Source: Fructobacillus parabroussonetiae
GTDB taxonomy: Bacteria; Bacillota; Bacilli; Lactobacillales; Lactobacillaceae
DNA length: 64,000 nucleotides
NCBI RefSeq assembly: GCF_018437265.1
Contig: NZ_JAAMFL010000008.1
Coordinates: forward strand, 24,045-88,044
Direction: 5' to 3'
Made by a program: the position numbers and the translations under genes
Shown here: positions 1-10,481 of the stretch, piece by piece
How positions within the stretch are numbered: position 1 is the first letter of the stretch
How the letters are laid out: the number at the start of each line of letters is the position of its first letter
Notes under the pieces: model-generated
The model's input: the letters and a program-made list of their open reading frames with translations, nothing else
What the model was told of the DNA's origin: nothing
Database searches by the model: none

Positions 1-2
1 GT

Positions 3-602
3 TTAGTACCAACCGTTTGATTGGAAATGCGCAATGGCATTGGCAACTGATCCATAGCGAGCAGCAATGTATCCTTGCATAGCTTGCAATTGAACCGCGT
101 AGTTACCTTGATAGTCTTGACCAGCCGCATAAGTTGCGTAAGCTGATGCTGACAACTGTCCGATTCCATAGAAAGAACCGTTTTGGGCATTGACGTTTCC
201 GCCGGATTCACGTTGGATCAACCAGTTGATATCACCGGAAGCATCAGAAGTCGTCGTAGTCGTTGCGGCAGAAGATGCCGTAGAAGTCGTTGCAGTACTT
301 GATTGGGTGCTTACCGCAGTCGCAGCAGCGGGTGCTGCTTGACTGGAAGTGTCATCTGCTGATGTATCTTGCGTTGATGCATCAGAATCAGAAGAAGCTT
401 CTTGACTGACGGCTGCAGTTTCTAAGCTCTTAATGTTATCCAATGATGAAACAGCCGTCTTGACCGTCTTACCATTGACAGAGCCAGCAACCTTAGCAGC
501 TTGGTCAGTCGTGGATTTAGAACTATTAAATTGTGAGTTGACAGCTGTCAGTGCAAGACCAACAACTGCAACACTCGTAAGTAAAATTTTATTAAACATC
601 AT
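3..602 (-). CDS. Apf-like secreted cell-wall protein (lytic-transglycosylase-like C-terminus)
   Basis: This is a 199-residue exported protein. Residues 1-24 form a signal peptide. The middle, roughly residues 60-125, is a Ser/Thr/Ala/Asp-rich low-complexity linker of the kind that spans the wall. The C-terminal 75 residues carry the INWLIQRESGG start and the AHFQSNGWY end typical of aggregation-promoting factor (Apf) and resuscitation-factor-like domains of lactobacilli, which resemble lytic transglycosylases. It probably binds or trims peptidoglycan at the cell surface. No LysM domain is present. Two ATG codons lie in tandem (602 and 599) behind a weak GGGAA site, so the exact start is uncertain. 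The stop is inside the window, so the gene is complete. The family call is firm. Enzymatic activity is inference. Confidence 0.8.
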   Translation of the reverse strand: MMFNKILLTSVAVVGLALTAVNSQFNSSKSTTDQAAKVAGSVNGKTVKTAVSSLDNIKSLETAAVSQEASSDSDASTQDTSADDTSSQAAPAAATAVSTQSSTATTSTASSAATTTTTSDASGDINWLIQRESGGNVNAQNGSFYGIGQLSASAYATYAAGQDYQGNYAVQLQAMQGYIAARYGSVANAIAHFQSNGWY

Positions 603-689
603 GTCTTACATTATTCCCGATAAAGATTATCTGAAGATTAAAGCAAGGAAAGCCTTATTTAATCAAGAGAATAAGTAATCAAACCTCCG

Positions 690-742
690 TTGTCTATCTG
701 TTAAAACAACCGCGTTGAGCGGGCGTTCGTGTGGTGTTTTTT
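690..742 (-). terminator. probable terminator after the amino-acid permease
   Basis: A GC-rich imperfect hairpin (CCGC/GCGG core with AACAACC/GGTGTTT flanks) lies between A- and T-runs, just beyond the permease stop codon. Several G-U pairs are needed, so it is only moderately supported. Confidence 0.4.
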
Positions 743-2060
743 ATCTATTTTTCTTATTCAACCAGTGGTATACTGGCCAACCCAATAGAACAATTATAAC
801 GGAAATCAACACTCCTTGCAAATCGTTGGTTAATTCTGACACTTCCACATAGATGGAACCAACGATGGCAATGATTGGAATCAGCGGATAAAGGGGCATG
901 GAGAAGTCCCGGTTCTTTCCCTCTGGATCACGCCGGCGCAAGATGAAAGCACCGATGAAGGCCAGAATGTAAAAAAGAAAAGTAATGAAGACGGCGTAGT
1001 CCGTCAGCTTATTGGGATCCGTGATCCACATCATCAAATAACCAATGCCAATCATGAACCAGATGGCCAAATTAGGTGTCTTGGACTTATCGTTCAACTT
1101 TGCAAAGGCTTTGGCAAAGGGAAAGTCCCCTTTCTTAGCCATGGCAAAGAGCACACGAGGGAAGGACACGACTTTTCCATTCAAGGTCCCCATCAACGAA
1201 ATGAGGATGGCCACGGACAAGAGCTTTCCACCAAATTGGCCAAAAGCCTGCTCGGCCACATGGACGGTCGCATTCGAACCAAGGGCGACAATCTTGTCAG
1301 CGGGCAAGGCCCGGTAGGTGCCGTAAGAAACACCAACAAAGGCGACAATCACAATCAAAATGCCGTAAATAATCGCTTTTGGCAAGGTCTTTTGTGGATT
1401 TTTAATCTCACCCGAAATGTTGGCCAGCGTCACCCAGCCATCGTAGGCAAAAAGGGTTGCCAAAACGGCCACACCAAAGCCACCACCGCTTGTCTGCATC
1501 GTTGCTGACAGCGTTTGTGACAAGGCGTCTTGCTTGCCGAAAAAGAGGCCGAAAATGATCAAAGCAGCGATTGGCAAAAGCTTGATCGTTGTCGTCAACA
1601 CCTGGAAAGAGGCGGAAGCACGGTTGGGAACCGAATTAATCAAGCCAATGATGCCAAGGCCCACCATCCCAACCGGAACCGACCAGCCGGTATGCCAGCC
1701 AAACAACGAGGTGAAAAGCAAGCCAAGGTAGGCAGCAATCGCCCCCATCATGGCTGGACCGTAGAAGACAACCTGCATCCAGCCTGCTAAATAACCAATC
1801 GTCTTCCCGTATAGTTTCGTCAGGTAAATATAGATACCACCTGTCTCGGTCATCTGTGAGCCGACTTCGGCAACCGTCATTCCAGCCGTCAAAGTCAAGA
1901 CACCACCAGCCAACCAGGCCAGTAAGGCCGAGGAGGTCGAGCCAGCCGTTTGTAAGACCGATCCTTGTTTAAAGAAAATACCTGAGCCGATGATAGTTCC
2001 AATCACCAAAGCGAGTGAGGACCAAAGACCAAACCCCCGGTTTAGTTCTTCTTTTTCCAT
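741..2060 (-). CDS. APC-superfamily amino acid permease
   Basis: A 439-residue polytopic membrane protein with about 12 membrane segments. The first segment carries the GTIIGSGIFF glycine motif of the APC/LAT amino-acid transporter group, which also includes SteT-like serine/threonine exchangers. It should move amino acids across the cytoplasmic membrane by proton symport or exchange, and the substrate cannot be read from sequence. The ATG at 2060 was chosen because AAAGGAGGTCGAAGA lies directly before it; an in-frame ATG 10 codons upstream would put this ribosome site inside the gene. It stands alone, with hairpins on both sides, so it is probably monocistronic. Confidence 0.85.
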   Translation of the reverse strand: MEKEELNRGFGLWSSLALVIGTIIGSGIFFKQGSVLQTAGSTSSALLAWLAGGVLTLTAGMTVAEVGSQMTETGGIYIYLTKLYGKTIGYLAGWMQVVFYGPAMMGAIAAYLGLLFTSLFGWHTGWSVPVGMVGLGIIGLINSVPNRASASFQVLTTTIKLLPIAALIIFGLFFGKQDALSQTLSATMQTSGGGFGVAVLATLFAYDGWVTLANISGEIKNPQKTLPKAIIYGILIVIVAFVGVSYGTYRALPADKIVALGSNATVHVAEQAFGQFGGKLLSVAILISLMGTLNGKVVSFPRVLFAMAKKGDFPFAKAFAKLNDKSKTPNLAIWFMIGIGYLMMWITDPNKLTDYAVFITFLFYILAFIGAFILRRRDPEGKNRDFSMPLYPLIPIIAIVGSIYVEVSELTNDLQGVLISVIIVLLGWPVYHWLNKKNR

Positions 2061-2167
2061 TCTTCGACCTCCTTTTTTCACTGATTTCATTTATTTCAAT
2101 ACTAAATATTTTAACATGTTTTTAATTTAAGTGGATAAAAAGCTTTTGATAGAGATTCAAAGCGAAT

Positions 2168-2200
2168 AAAAACAGCCAATGACGAAACATTGGCTGTTTT
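2168..2200 (-). terminator. rho-independent terminator
   Basis: A perfect 13-bp stem (AAAACAGCCAATG with CATTGGCTGTTTT) and a 6-base loop, with T-rich tails on both strands. It closes the split gene 2225-2758 and may also work on the plus strand. Confidence 0.8.
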
Positions 2201-2224
2201 AAAGTAATCGAATATGATGACTCA

Positions 2225-2758
2225 TTAATCTTCTTTAGTTCCACGAATGGCATCAGAAATCGTTTGTGCATTTGATTCACTTTGCTTACGAACGTTTCGA
2301 TCATCTTGGAAAGCTGCGATACGGCTGACAACTTCTTCTTCAAATTCATCAACGTGGTTCGCTTCGAAAAATGGGAATTCAATCCGCTTTTCAATGCCCA
2401 TTCGTTAATAGGCAAAAGTCGTCTTAATACCAGAACCGATCAAGAGCACCCCGATCACTGCCAAAATCAAACCAGTCATGAAGCTTGATCCAAGTGACAT
2501 CACACCAAAAATAGCAAGCAACAAGCCAATAATAATGTTTGAGAGCTTGTATTCTTTTGAAGTGTAAACGTTTGACACACTAGACAATGGTGAATTATCC
2601 TTTGTCATTCCAGCAGGAATCAGACCAAAGAAAATCGTATTTTGCATCCGGACCTTTAAAATATCATCATCCGAAACAAACATGTTTCCCTTAACCCATG
2701 GGGTAATCAGACTTACCGCAAAGTCTTTGTTCTTTGATTTAGCAATTGATTCAACCAA
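2225..2758 (-). pseudogene. small membrane protein gene split by an in-frame TAA
   Basis: The reading frame begins with TTG at 2758 behind AGAAGGAGAAGGAAAA and codes 117 residues. These are a soluble N-terminal half and two hydrophobic segments (about residues 74-113), ending ...GIKTTFAY. A TAA at 2407-2405 then stops it. The same frame continues after one Arg codon with 58 good-looking codons, MGIEKRIEFPFFEANHVDEF to ...IRGTKED, ending at 2225. The downstream part has no ribosome site of its own. The simplest reading is one gene of about 178 codons with a nonsense change. Alternatives are coupled translation of two proteins or a sequencing error. The family is not recognised with confidence; the layout resembles small two-helix membrane proteins with a PH-like surface domain. 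A TTG-initiated reading in another frame (2122-2415) was judged a shadow. Confidence 0.6.
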
Positions 2759-2799
2759 TTTTCCTTCTCCTTCTAAATAAGTAATGCAACATTACAGTT

Positions 2800-2814
2800 T
2801 TGCAAACGTTGTCC
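2800..2814 (-). promoter_or_regulatory. possible CcpA (cre) site in a promoter
   Basis: TTGCAAACGTTGTCC matches the cre pattern WTGNAANCGNWNNCW at all but the last position. On the minus strand it lies between a plausible -35 (TTGTGG) and -10 (TGTAAT) for the split gene 2225-2758. Carbon repression is inference. Confidence 0.3.
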
Positions 2815-2987
2815 ACAATTAAAATCGGATAATAGGGACGATTTAGTAAGATAGAAATCAAATCAAATGGTTCAGTTTTTAAGTTGCTAAAAGGGTTCGT
2901 AAATATTCGAAAATAAATACAAGGCAGCACAAGCAAAGCTAAGTTTAGTCTATCACTATTCTAGATAAATTCAAAAAAATGCTTAAA

Positions 2988-3028
2988 AAAGCAAAAAGTC
3001 CGGCTTTTAGCCAGACTTTTTGCTTTTT
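2988..3028 (-). terminator. terminator of uvrBA
   Basis: A long near-perfect stem, AAAGCAAAAAGTC.GGCT with AGCC.GACTTTTTGCTTT, ends 3 nt before the uvrA stop codon. A- and T-runs on each side make it potentially bidirectional. Confidence 0.8.
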
Positions 3029-3030
3029 CT

Positions 3031-5907
3031 TTACTTCTTTTCCGCCTTTTCCCGAGCGATATCACGATCCATGATTTCCTTCAGGTACTTGGCCGTATAA
3101 GATTCTTTACTCTTGGCGACTTTTTCAGGGGTCCCGGTGGCAATAATTTGGCCACCGCCAGCGCCTCCTTCGGGGCCAAGATCAATGATCCAGTCAGCGG
3201 ACTTAATCACATCCAAGTTGTGTTCGATAACCGTCACCGTGTTCCCGTTGTCCACCAGACGGTTGAGAACCTGCAAAAGGCGCTCGATATCGTCGGTGTG
3301 CAAGCCAGTCGTTGGTTCGTCCAAAATGTAGATGGTCTTACCGTTCGTCCGACGGTGCAATTCGGAAGCCAGCTTCATTCGCTGCGCTTCCCCACCGGAC
3401 AAAGTCGTGGCGGACTGCCCCAACTTCACGTAGCCAAGGCCAACATCCACAATCGTTTGCAAGCGACGGGCAATCTTTGGAATTGGTGCAAAGAAGTCCA
3501 AGGCATCCTCTGCCGTCATGTCTAAGACGTCCGAAATCGTCTTCCCCTTATAAGTCACTTCCAAAGTCTCGGAATTGTAACGAGTGCCATGACAAACCTC
3601 ACAGGCCACGTAAACATCCGGCAGGAAGTTCATTTCGATTTTAATGACACCATCACCGCGACAGTTTTCACAGCGCCCCCCCTTCGTATTGAAGGAGAAG
3701 CGGCCCTTGGCATACCCACGCAGCTTGGCTTCGTTTGTTTGGGCAAAGAGTTCCCGAATATCGTCAAAGACGCCCGTATAGGTCGCCGGGTTCGAACGAG
3801 GCGTTCGTCCAATTGGCGACTGGTCAATGTCGACGACTTGTTCGACGTTTTCGACCCCTTCAATCTTCCGATAAGCACCAGGCTTGTTTGAATTCTTATT
3901 CAGCTTCTGCTTTAAGGCCCGCTTCAAAATCGTATTGACCAAGGTCGACTTTCCAGAACCGGAAACCCCGGTTACCGCAACGAATTTACCGAGTGGGAAC
4001 TTGGCCGTCACGTTCTTCAGGTTGTTTTCCTTGGCACCGCGGATAATGATCTCTTCCCCATTACCCTTTCGACGAGACTTTGGCACGGGAATGAACTTCT
4101 TTCCAGACAGGTACTGCCCCGTCAAAGAATTTGGATTCGCCATGACCTCCTTTGGCGTTCCGGCGGCCATGATTTGACCACCGAGTGAACCGGCTCCAGG
4201 GCCAACATCGATCAGATAATCCGCCGCGTTCATCGTGTCCTCATCGTGTTCAACGACAACCAGCGTGTTCCCCAAGTCGCGCATGGCCTGCATGGAAGCC
4301 AGCAACTTATCGTTATCCCGCTGGTGCAACCCAATCGAAGGCTCATCCAATACATAAAGCACACCGGACAAGTTGGCACCAATCTGCGTTGCTAAACGAA
4401 TTCGCTGGGATTCCCCACCCGATAAGGTGGCAGCAGACCGGGACAAAGTCAAGTAGTCCAAACCAACGGATTGGAGGAAGCCCAAACGATCGCGGATTTC
4501 CTTCAAAATTGGTTGGGCAATTTCTTGGTCCTGCTGGCCGAGCGTTAAGCCGTTAAAGAAAGTCAATTCATCATTAACGGGCAAGTTCGCCACGTCCCCA
4601 ATGTTTTGCCCAGCGACTTTGATTGACAAGGCCGCCTTATTCAAGCGATAACCATGACAAGCTGGACAGGTTAGCTTCGTCATGTATTGGGCCATCACCT
4701 CACGGGTAAAGTCGGAATTCGTTTCCTTAAAGCGACGCGCAATGTTGTTCATCACACCTTCGAAGGGTTGATCAACGTCACGCACCCCACCAAAGTCTGA
4801 ATTGAAGTGGAAATGAAAGTTTTTTTCACCCGAACCATAGAGAACCATTTCCTGCTGATCCTTTGGTAAGTCCTTAAAGGGGGTGTTCAAGTCAATCTTG
4901 AATTGCTCACAGAACTGCTCCAGCAAGGCGGGGTAATAGTTCGATGAAATCGGGTTCCAAGGCGCAATCGCCCCTTCTTTCAAAGTCAGTGTATCGTCTG
5001 GAATGACCAAATCAATATCCACTTCCTGGTTTGAACCCAAGCCCTGACAAACAGGGCAGGCCCCATCGGGCGCATTGAATGAAAAGAGACGGGGCTCCAA
5101 ACGTCCTGGGCGGAAATCCTTTAATTCCCCAAGGTAGTGATCCGACAGACGAAGGCTGTCTTGAACTTCTTCTCCCTCACGCGCAACGGGTTCCAAGACC
5201 ACCAGCCCATTGGCCAAATTGGTCGCCGCTTCAATGGAATCAAACAGTCGTGAACGCGAACCATCCCGCAAGACCACACGGTCAACCATTACCGAAATGT
5301 CGTGGAACTTGTTTCGATCAAGCGTCAACTCATCTTGGTCATCCAGCTCGATGACTTGTCCATCGACTTTGGCACGGAGGTACCCCTGCTTTTGCATCTT
5401 TTCAAAAGTCTTTTGGTGCGTCCCCTTCTTGTGCTCGATGACGGGGGCAAAGACCTGCAGGCGCGTCCCTTCGGCCAACTGCTTTTGCACATAATCGACC
5501 ATCTGATCGATGGTCTGCATGATCTTTGTGCCATCCGCCGGGTCGTCCGGCTTCCCAACGCGGGCAAAGAGCAAACGGAAGTAGTCGGCAATTTCAGTCA
5601 CCGTTCCAACCGTTGAACGGGGGTTGTTCGACGTCGTCTTCTGGTCAATCGAGATGGCTGGCGATAAGCCGTCAATCGAATCAACGTCGGGTTTGTCCAT
5701 CTGCCCCAAGAATTGGCGGGCATAGGCTGACAAAGATTCAACATAACGTCGCTGACCTTCGGCATAGAGTGTGTCAAAGGCCAAGGAAGATTTACCGGAA
5801 CCGGATAGCCCCGTCACAACGGTCAATGATTCCTTGGGAATATCAACATCAATATTTTTTAGATTGTGCGCACGTGCGCCTCGAATTTCAATTTTGTTCT
5901 TAGCCAT
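3031..5907 (-). CDS. uvrA: excinuclease ABC subunit UvrA
   Basis: A 958-residue protein, the usual length for UvrA, the damage-sensing ATPase of nucleotide excision repair, which loads UvrB at distorted DNA in the cytoplasm. Two ABC-type ATPase modules are visible. The first has Walker A GLSGSGKS at residues 33-40; the second has GVSGSGKST near residue 645. Both have LSGGE signatures. Zinc-finger cysteine pairs are present in both halves (CPVC, CPAC, CENC, CEVC). The start ATG follows GTAGAGGATAAA. It lies 62 nt downstream of uvrB and shares its transcript, so it should be under the same SOS control. Nothing is missing or truncated. Confidence 0.98.
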   Translation of the reverse strand: MAKNKIEIRGARAHNLKNIDVDIPKESLTVVTGLSGSGKSSLAFDTLYAEGQRRYVESLSAYARQFLGQMDKPDVDSIDGLSPAISIDQKTTSNNPRSTVGTVTEIADYFRLLFARVGKPDDPADGTKIMQTIDQMVDYVQKQLAEGTRLQVFAPVIEHKKGTHQKTFEKMQKQGYLRAKVDGQVIELDDQDELTLDRNKFHDISVMVDRVVLRDGSRSRLFDSIEAATNLANGLVVLEPVAREGEEVQDSLRLSDHYLGELKDFRPGRLEPRLFSFNAPDGACPVCQGLGSNQEVDIDLVIPDDTLTLKEGAIAPWNPISSNYYPALLEQFCEQFKIDLNTPFKDLPKDQQEMVLYGSGEKNFHFHFNSDFGGVRDVDQPFEGVMNNIARRFKETNSDFTREVMAQYMTKLTCPACHGYRLNKAALSIKVAGQNIGDVANLPVNDELTFFNGLTLGQQDQEIAQPILKEIRDRLGFLQSVGLDYLTLSRSAATLSGGESQRIRLATQIGANLSGVLYVLDEPSIGLHQRDNDKLLASMQAMRDLGNTLVVVEHDEDTMNAADYLIDVGPGAGSLGGQIMAAGTPKEVMANPNSLTGQYLSGKKFIPVPKSRRKGNGEEIIIRGAKENNLKNVTAKFPLGKFVAVTGVSGSGKSTLVNTILKRALKQKLNKNSNKPGAYRKIEGVENVEQVVDIDQSPIGRTPRSNPATYTGVFDDIRELFAQTNEAKLRGYAKGRFSFNTKGGRCENCRGDGVIKIEMNFLPDVYVACEVCHGTRYNSETLEVTYKGKTISDVLDMTAEDALDFFAPIPKIARRLQTIVDVGLGYVKLGQSATTLSGGEAQRMKLASELHRRTNGKTIYILDEPTTGLHTDDIERLLQVLNRLVDNGNTVTVIEHNLDVIKSADWIIDLGPEGGAGGGQIIATGTPEKVAKSKESYTAKYLKEIMDRDIAREKAEKK

Positions 5908-5969
5908 TTTATCCTCTACTTGTTAAAAAGTCCCTTTTAGACTTCATCGTTCGATCGGGCGAATCGCCT

Positions 5970-7982
5970 TTAACGACCCGCCTGCTTTTTCAATTTCATG
6001 ATGTTATCACGAACCTTTGCCGCGGTTTCAAAGTCCAGCTCCTTCGCAGCAGCTCGCATTTGGGCGGCCAGGTTCTCCAAAATATCGGTCTGATCCGACT
6101 TTGGCAAGTCCGCAAAGTCGACCTCGGTCATATCAACGGATTCCGCCGCCTCGCTTGGTTTCGTCGAGGAGATTAAGTCACGAATATCCTTCTTGATCGT
6201 TTGTGGCGTAATGCCGTGTTCCTTGTTATAGGCCATTTGGATTTCACGACGACGGGCTGTTTCATCCATGGCCCACTTCATGGACTTGGTTACCTTATCG
6301 GCATACAAAATCACGTGTCCGTTAGCGTTACGAGCGGCACGCCCAATAGTCTGAATCAGCGAGCGTGGGTTACGCAAGAAACCTTCCTTGTCAGCATCCA
6401 AGATGGCGACCAGAGAAGTCTCTGGCACATCGATTCCTTCACGAAGCAAGTTAATCCCAACGAGGACGTCGTACTTACCCAAGCGCAGTTCGCGGATGAT
6501 TTTTGTTCGCTCCAACGTCTTAATATCCGAGTGCAGGTAGGCAACTTTGATTCCCACATCCTTTAGATAATCCGTTAAGTCTTCGGACATGCGCTTTGTA
6601 AGCGTCGTGATAAAGACACGCTCGTCCTTTTCAATTCGCTTATTAATTTCACCAACCAGATCATCAATCTGCCCCATTACTGGACGGACCTCAACTTCTG
6701 GGTCCAGCAGACCGGTTGGTCGAATGATTTGTTCGACGACATCCTTTTTAGGGACTCGTTCCAGTTCATAATCACCCGGGGTGGCCGACATATAAATAAT
6801 CTGGTTAACGTGCTTTTCAAATTCCGGCAACTTAAGCGGCCGGTTATCCAAGGCTGATGGCAGTCGGAAACCATAGTTCACCAAGGTTTCCTTGCGCGCC
6901 TTGTCACCGTTATACATACCGCGAACCTGTGGCATCGTCACGTGACTTTCATCCACAACAATTAAAAAGTCATCCGGGAAAAAGTCGAGCAACGTGTAGG
7001 GCGCCTCGCCCTTTTCTCGGCCGTCCATCCACCGTGAATAGTTTTCAATTCCAGGTGTAAAGCCCATTTCCTGCAGCATGGCCAAGTCGTATTCCGTTCG
7101 TTGACGCAATCGTTGGGCTTCGAGCAACTTGCCCTCTTTTTCAAAGACCTTGAGCTGCTCCTCCATCTCTTCTCGAATGCCAATCAGAGCCTGTCGCATC
7201 CGCTCATCATCGGTCATAAAGTGCTTAGCTGGATAAACTGCGACGTAGTCCTTTTCAGCAACCACCTGTCCAGTAAGGGCATTAACTTGGCGAATTCGAT
7301 CAATTTCATCACCAAAAAATTCGACACGGAGTGCCAACTCATCTTGCGATGATGGGAAAATTTCAATAACATCACCGCGTACCCGGAAGGTTCCACGTTG
7401 AAAGTCGATGTCATTACGTGCAAACTGAACGTCAATCAAGTCGTGCATTAGCTGGTTACGACCGTATTCATTGCCCACTCGCAACGAAATGACGTGATTC
7501 TTGTATTGATGGGGATCACCCAATCCAAAGATGGAGGAAACGGAGGCCACCACAATGGTGTCGTTTCGTTCAAAGAGCGAAGCCGTCGCCGAGTTACGCA
7601 ACTGATCGATTTCATCGTTAATCGCCGAATCCTTTTCGATAAAGGTATCAGAGGATGGCACATAGGCCTCGGGCTGGTAGTAGTCATAATATGAAACGAA
7701 GTATTCGACCGCGTTATTCGGGAAAAACTCCTTCAATTCCGAATACAATTGGCCTGCCAAGGTTTTGTTGTGCGACAGCACAAGGGTTGGCTTGTTATTT
7801 TGCGCAATCACATTTGAAATCGTAAAAGTCTTTCCGGTTCCGGTTGCCCCCAGAAGGATTTGTTCTTTTTCGCCGTTTTTCAGGCCATTCACGAGGTGGT
7901 CAATCGCCTTTGGTTGATCACCGGTTGGTTGGTACTTTGAGACAACGTGAAACTGTTCGTCTGTTCGCTTTGGTTCAACCAT
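5970..7982 (-). CDS. uvrB: excinuclease ABC subunit UvrB
   Basis: A 670-residue helicase-like subunit of nucleotide excision repair. It takes over damaged DNA from UvrA and recruits UvrC. Walker A GATGTGKT is at residues 45-52. The beta-hairpin region with [12 protein letters not shown] follows, then helicase motifs ending in [10 protein letters not shown], and a C-terminal UVR domain that binds UvrC. The ATG follows a strong CAGGAGGCAAAA site. It is the first gene of the uvrB-uvrA unit. Upstream lies a -10 box TATACT (8017-8022) and a near-consensus DinR/LexA operator (8031-8044), which predicts induction by DNA damage. Confidence 0.98.
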   Translation of the reverse strand: MVEPKRTDEQFHVVSKYQPTGDQPKAIDHLVNGLKNGEKEQILLGATGTGKTFTISNVIAQNNKPTLVLSHNKTLAGQLYSELKEFFPNNAVEYFVSYYDYYQPEAYVPSSDTFIEKDSAINDEIDQLRNSATASLFERNDTIVVASVSSIFGLGDPHQYKNHVISLRVGNEYGRNQLMHDLIDVQFARNDIDFQRGTFRVRGDVIEIFPSSQDELALRVEFFGDEIDRIRQVNALTGQVVAEKDYVAVYPAKHFMTDDERMRQALIGIREEMEEQLKVFEKEGKLLEAQRLRQRTEYDLAMLQEMGFTPGIENYSRWMDGREKGEAPYTLLDFFPDDFLIVVDESHVTMPQVRGMYNGDKARKETLVNYGFRLPSALDNRPLKLPEFEKHVNQIIYMSATPGDYELERVPKKDVVEQIIRPTGLLDPEVEVRPVMGQIDDLVGEINKRIEKDERVFITTLTKRMSEDLTDYLKDVGIKVAYLHSDIKTLERTKIIRELRLGKYDVLVGINLLREGIDVPETSLVAILDADKEGFLRNPRSLIQTIGRAARNANGHVILYADKVTKSMKWAMDETARRREIQMAYNKEHGITPQTIKKDIRDLISSTKPSEAAESVDMTEVDFADLPKSDQTDILENLAAQMRAAAKELDFETAAKVRDNIMKLKKQAGR

Positions 7983-8016
7983 TTTTGCCTCCTGAACGCA
8001 ATTAACATTTAGCTTT

Positions 8017-8022
8017 AGTATA
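8017..8022 (-). promoter_or_regulatory. -10 box of the uvrBA promoter
   Basis: TATACT on the minus strand, 34 nt before the uvrB ATG. The -35 area 17 nt upstream is weak and overlaps the SOS box, as expected for a LexA-repressed promoter. Confidence 0.5.
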
Positions 8023-8024
8023 AC

Positions 8025-8068
8025 AAAAAACGAACAGATGTTCTATATCTCACATCTGCTCGTTTTTT
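8025..8068 (-). terminator. terminator of the LTA operon (overlaps SOS box)
   Basis: AAAAAACGA.CAGATG pairs with CATCTG.TCGTTTTTT, with T-runs on both strands. It lies 18 nt after the ltaS stop and contains the uvrB SOS box in its stem. Confidence 0.8.
8031..8044. promoter_or_regulatory. DinR/LexA-type SOS box
   Basis: CGAACAGATGTTCT matches the Firmicute SOS consensus CGAACRNRYGTTYC at 13 of 14 positions; only the last base differs. It overlaps the predicted -35 region of uvrBA. It is also built into one arm of the ltaS terminator hairpin. Confidence 0.75.
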
Positions 8069-8085
8069 ATTTTGTATCGAACGCA

Positions 8086-10200
8086 CTACTTTAATTCTGG
8101 TGCGCTCGTCTGGTAATCGCCCGTTGTTGTCTGGTAGTTATTTCGTGCCAGAAGCGAGGTTGGGTTCGATTTTTGATTCTGCTTCAACGACTTTAACGCA
8201 GAAGCCTTTTGATAATCATAGGATGATTTATCGACCGTATAGGCGTTCAAACGATTCTTGTCGAATCGTAGTAGATCGCCGGTAATGACTTTGTCCGAGT
8301 AAGAAAGAGACTTATCCGCATAAGCCTGAACTCGTTTAGCCGTTGCCTTCAAAGCCGGATTCGACGCCATCGAGAGCTTCTGTCCCGTCTTCGTGTCGTA
8401 GTATTCTGTTCGATACTTAGTAAAGGTAGGCGTGACCCAATCACCGTTACGGAAGACGACGGTTTGTGGATTTTGCTGTGAGAGCAAATCGTGTCCGAAA
8501 ATCGTCAAGCCGTCAGTTGAGACACCAAGCAAGTGCAAAAGTGTTGGCATCATATCAATTTCGCCACCGTAGGTGTGGTTAATACCACCTTGCAAACCAG
8601 TACCATGAATCATGAATGGCACCTTTTGGAAGTTGGCCAAGTCATAGTTGTTCACGGAATCCTTACCCAGCAACTTAGCGATGGCTGGTTGGTGGTTTTC
8701 AGAGATACCATAGTGGTCCCCATACAAGACAAAGGTCGAGTTATCGTACAAGCCCGTCTTCTTCAAGTAGGCCATCAATTCCCCGAAGGCTTCATCCAAG
8801 TAATGGGCCGTTTGCACGTAGCCATCAACCGTCGAATCACCCGTCTGGGTAGCTGGGAAGTCCGTGTTTTCCTTATCCAAAGTATATGGATAGTGGTTCG
8901 TAACCGTAATCAACTTCGCATAGAAAGGCTGTGGCAACTGTTCAATGTATTGGGCAGTGTCCTTCAAGAAAATCTTATCCTTCAAGCCGTAACCAACGGA
9001 GTAGTTGGCCTTATCGGAATTTGGATAGTAATTCTTCGAGAAGAAGTAGTTGTAACCAAAGGACTTGTAGGTATTATTTCGGTTCCAGAAGGTCGAAACA
9101 TCCCCGTGGAAGGCAGCCGACGTATAGCCCTGCTGACCAAGAATACCAGGCATGGCCTCAAAGGTGTTTGAACTACCATACTTGGTCATTGCCGAGCCAG
9201 TGGACAAGCCATAGAGGGAGTTTTCTTGCATCATTTCGGCATCGGACGTCTTTCCCTGCCCAACCTGGTTATAGAAGTTGTCAAAAGAAAGCGTGTTTTG
9301 ATCGTGATAGAAGGCGTTCAAGTTTGGCGTCACTTCTTGTCCATCGACTTTGTAGTCAATCAAGAACTGCTGGAAGGACTCCAAGTGAATAACGAAGACG
9401 TTCTTCCCCTTTTGCGAACCATAATAAGAGGTGTTGGCTGGAATGTTATTCTCGTTAATAAAGTTTTGAACCGTTTTGAGGTCCTTAGCCGTCGCTTCCT
9501 TACGAGAATCCGACTGCTTTTTTGTTTGAAAAGCATTAAAGGCAGCATATTCGTTTAAGCCCAAATACTTCACGATGTAGTTGTTGTCAAAAGAACGCGT
9601 CAGCAAACCGGAACGGTCGACCGAAGCAATCCCAAAGTCAACAAACATCAAGGCAACCCCAAGGCAAGTTGTCAAGAAAGCATAGCGTTTGGCCAAGCCC
9701 TTCTTATCAATGGGCCAAAACTTAAAGAGTAAGCAAACCGCCAAAACAATCAAATCGACATAAACCAAAAAGTCGGTTGGCCGAATAATGGCCACAATCG
9801 ATTTACCTAGGTTATTACCCGTCGATGAACCCGATCCAAGAATACCAAAGGACAAGAAGTCCGAAAATTCTCGGTAGTAAAGCATGTTGGAAAAGAGCCA
9901 GAGCGTTTGAATTAGGTTAAAAAGCCAAACTAAAAAGTAAGCCAAGCGACCACGGAAATAAAGGGCAATCCCAAGGAGAATAATCGCCGTTGGGATTGGA
10001 TTCAATGCAAGCAGGAATAGCTGAACCGGACCCGAGGCCCCCAACGAAAAGTTAGCGAAGTAATTCAGGTAGGTCTTCAACCAAACCAAGATCAGGTTTA
10101 GAACAAAAAAGCCAGTTAGGCTGGTCCACCAAGGGCCAGAAGCTTTAATCGTTGACCAGGTAAAACGCTTTTTAACGGCATCCATGAATTTGTGTAACAT
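8086..10200 (-). CDS. ltaS: lipoteichoic acid synthase (LtaS family)
   Basis: A 704-residue membrane enzyme that polymerises glycerol-phosphate from phosphatidylglycerol onto a glycolipid anchor outside the cell. Five N-terminal membrane helices (to about residue 200) are followed by an extracellular sulfatase-fold domain. It keeps the metal-site Glu in HLESFQ, the nucleophile Thr near residue 317 in GQGKTSDAEMM, and the metal ligands in YGDHYG. An in-frame GTG five codons upstream is part of the ribosome site GTGAGGAA, so the ATG at 10200 was taken. It is the last gene of the glycolipid/LTA operon, and its anchor is presumably made by the two glycosyltransferases upstream. The roughly 50-residue polar C-terminal tail looks lineage-specific. 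Confidence 0.93.
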   Translation of the reverse strand: MLHKFMDAVKKRFTWSTIKASGPWWTSLTGFFVLNLILVWLKTYLNYFANFSLGASGPVQLFLLALNPIPTAIILLGIALYFRGRLAYFLVWLFNLIQTLWLFSNMLYYREFSDFLSFGILGSGSSTGNNLGKSIVAIIRPTDFLVYVDLIVLAVCLLFKFWPIDKKGLAKRYAFLTTCLGVALMFVDFGIASVDRSGLLTRSFDNNYIVKYLGLNEYAAFNAFQTKKQSDSRKEATAKDLKTVQNFINENNIPANTSYYGSQKGKNVFVIHLESFQQFLIDYKVDGQEVTPNLNAFYHDQNTLSFDNFYNQVGQGKTSDAEMMQENSLYGLSTGSAMTKYGSSNTFEAMPGILGQQGYTSAAFHGDVSTFWNRNNTYKSFGYNYFFSKNYYPNSDKANYSVGYGLKDKIFLKDTAQYIEQLPQPFYAKLITVTNHYPYTLDKENTDFPATQTGDSTVDGYVQTAHYLDEAFGELMAYLKKTGLYDNSTFVLYGDHYGISENHQPAIAKLLGKDSVNNYDLANFQKVPFMIHGTGLQGGINHTYGGEIDMMPTLLHLLGVSTDGLTIFGHDLLSQQNPQTVVFRNGDWVTPTFTKYRTEYYDTKTGQKLSMASNPALKATAKRVQAYADKSLSYSDKVITGDLLRFDKNRLNAYTVDKSSYDYQKASALKSLKQNQKSNPTSLLARNNYQTTTGDYQTSAPELK

Positions 10201-10225
10201 TTTTTTATTCCTCACAAAAACTGAC

Positions 10226-10480
10226 CTAGAAGGTCAGCTGTACATCACGAAGCAAATCGTATATTTCAATGGCAACTAAATCGACGTCATCAAAATGATA
10301 ATGCTTTTTCAAGCGGTGGTCCAAAATATCCCAATCCTGGTTTTCCTGATCATAGGTGACCTGAAGTAATTCGAGGCCGTAAAGATCGAAGCGCCGTTTT
10401 TGAAAGCGACCGTCCTTTGCCTTTTCCATGGCGAACAAACGCTTTAAAATATCTTGTAATTGACTCTTTTCTTCAGACAT
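10226..10480 (-). CDS. YkuJ-like DUF1797 protein
   Basis: An 84-residue acidic-basic cytosolic protein. The pattern (L)QDILKRLFAM...RRFDLYGLELLQVTYD...YHFDDVDLVAIEIYDLL matches the DUF1797/YkuJ family of Firmicutes, whose function is unknown. The ATG at 10480 follows AAAGAAAGGTTGAT; longer readings start inside the previous gene. It sits 1 nt after the YbhN-like gene and 25 nt before ltaS, so it is co-transcribed with LTA genes. That placement may simply be positional. Confidence 0.75.
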   Translation of the reverse strand: MSEEKSQLQDILKRLFAMEKAKDGRFQKRRFDLYGLELLQVTYDQENQDWDILDHRLKKHYHFDDVDLVAIEIYDLLRDVQLTF

Positions 10481-10481
10481 A

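Noticed and set aside
2122..2415. 97-residue TTG-started reading frame on the minus strand
   Set aside because: It overlaps a better frame that continues the split gene, and runs through a terminator hairpin at 2168-2200.
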